From the IMG/VR virus record IMGVR_UViG_3300048586_000105, positions 1-39,162 of that record: a DNA stretch of 39,162 nucleotides. One strand, given 5' to 3'. This stretch comes from a virus. This document shows positions 38,491-39,162 of this stretch, piece after piece (the first letter of the stretch is position 1; each line of letters starts with the position of its first letter). The notes below the pieces were generated by a model. It saw only the letters and a list, made by a program, of their open reading frames with translations, made no database searches and was not told where the DNA came from. The position numbers were made by a program, and so were the translations under genes.

Positions 38491-38859
38491 CTATCTGCGT
38501 TGCTTTACAACGCGGTACGTATGGTCGAGGTGCTCGGGTAGCCAGAGCTTCTCCAGCCATCGGCGACGGTCTTTGTAGTCCGCAGTCTCTGTGCCTTTTG
38601 CCTCTAGCAACTCGTAGCTGCCATCGTTCAGATGAACCCTGAAGTCAACCTTGTGAGTCTTCTTCAACACCGGGTTGCCGGCCTTGTCGTATGCCCACAT
38701 CTCAACCTTGTACTGCCGCTCCCAGTCAACAATCTCGCCGGCCTTCTTGCGCATATCCAGGTCCATGGCAACTGACGCCTCAAACTTGGAGTCGTAGATG
38801 ATGCCGTTGTACTTGGTGCGCTTGGCGCCGTACTTGTTGACGTATTGAACTTGGTACAT
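38491..38859 (-). CDS. DUF1064 phage nuclease-like protein
   Basis: This encodes 122 residues starting at MYQVQY; alternatives are 38877 (ATG) and 38988 (GTG). NKYGAKRTKYNGIIYDSKFEASVAMDL and later KVDFRVHLNDGSYELLEAKG are the DUF1064 pattern, with the acidic D..E.K core of PD-(D/E)XK nucleases. Such proteins resolve branched DNA or help recombination in phages. First gene of the right-hand operon after the gap of about 170 bases that spans the circle junction. Confidence 0.75.
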   Translation of the reverse strand: MYQVQYVNKYGAKRTKYNGIIYDSKFEASVAMDLDMRKKAGEIVDWERQYKVEMWAYDKAGNPVLKKTHKVDFRVHLNDGSYELLEAKGTETADYKDRRRWLEKLWLPEHLDHTYRVVKQRR

Positions 38860-38885
38860 ATATTTGATCCGGTGCATCTGAGCAC

Positions 38886-38921
38886 CTGGGCAAGCTGCAG
38901 AATCGCGGGCAGCTGCCCCAG
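38886..38921. repeat. Hairpin upstream of DUF1064 gene
   Basis: CTGGG..AGCTGC and GCAGCT..CCCAG pair with a small internal mismatch. It lies just upstream of the DUF1064 start, so it could be a leader structure or an upstream gene's end. Confidence 0.4.
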
Positions 38922-39035
38922 CTATGCAGATGCGACACTTGCGCCGGGGAACCCGTATTGAACCCCTATTGGAATTGCCTGCCGTCACGGAATTTGGTCA
39001 GCGATGCCATCGCCGACAACTAGCAGGGCGCAAGA

Positions 39036-39162
39036 AGCTGGTTGTCTAAGAACGAATCCGGCGGGTCTCAAACATGGACTCGAACTCCGGATGCTGCTCT
39101 ATGAGCAGTCGGGTGTAGCGGCTCGTGTAGCTGTTGTTCAGCTTGAAGTCGTCACCCTTAGT
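39036..39162. repeat. Right copy of 127-bp terminal overlap
   Basis: Exact copy of bases 1-127. The partial gene here (39046-39162) is the same gene as 11-355 and should not be counted twice. Confidence 0.95.

Noticed and set aside
1-39162. Saccharibacterial (Patescibacteria) host
   Set aside because: Coupling ATPase and replication-relaxation genes would fit, but WhiB, Lsr2 and NucS point to actinobacteria.
1-39162. CRISPR arrays, rRNA genes and standard tRNAs
   Set aside because: No spaced repeat array, rRNA or normal cloverleaf was seen on either strand; the only tRNA-like locus is abnormal.

Overview
The window is a complete circular contig. Its first 127 bases recur exactly as its last 127, so the unique circle is 39,035 bp. 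It reads as a temperate siphovirus of an actinobacterium with strong phage-plasmid features. The host inference rests on a WhiB-type iron-sulfur regulator, an Lsr2 nucleoid protein, the C-terminal part of the actinobacterial mismatch endonuclease NucS, an adenine methyltransferase with an actinobacterial-style helix-turn-helix tail, and several promoters placed so close to ATG that the mRNAs should be leaderless.

Layout. (1) 11-4013, minus strand: early genes, including an ArdA antirestriction protein, a NinB-like protein, YopX, an ERF single-strand annealing protein, a ribbon-helix-helix regulator and several tiny membrane proteins. (2) 4260-6070, plus strand: a replication-relaxation (Replic_Relax) protein, a PH-like membrane protein and three small genes. 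Four perfect DnaA boxes (TTATCCACA) lie at 434, 4085, 5438 and 6020, three of them beside promoters that share a TTCAGTATTGAC box. (3) 6070-6731: noncoding DNA with four terminators, inverted repeats and a possible small RNA. (4) 6732-8561: a large serine integrase, a likely attP, and a start-less 3' fragment of nucS. (5) 8523-12911: an actinobacterial plasmid-like block ending in a type IV coupling-protein ATPase. (6) 12951-34818, minus strand: Lsr2, lysis genes (M23 peptidase, holin-like and mini-membrane proteins), then in reverse order tail tip, tape measure, tail chaperones, tail tube, connectors, major capsid, protease, fibres, MuF/portal and terminase. A plus-strand restriction-modification cassette (BglII-like nuclease plus MT-A70 methyltransferase, 25987-27662) interrupts this cluster. 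(7) 35071-38859, minus strand: small genes, WhiB, ArdC, a tRNA-Leu-like RNA and a DUF1064 nuclease-like protein.

How it works together. Structural genes for a head and a contractile-sheath-free tail are complete. Two -1 frameshifts are predicted: at CCCAAAA for the tail chaperone G/GT pair, and at A9 to join portal to its MuF domain. No helicase, primase or polymerase is visible, so replication probably relies on host DnaA plus the small recombination and replication-relaxation proteins. Defence and counter-defence are heavy: ArdA, ArdC and a restriction-modification pair. The integrase and nucS fragment suggest that the element integrates into host nucS and either rebuilds it as a hybrid or switches it, which would link lysogeny to mismatch repair.
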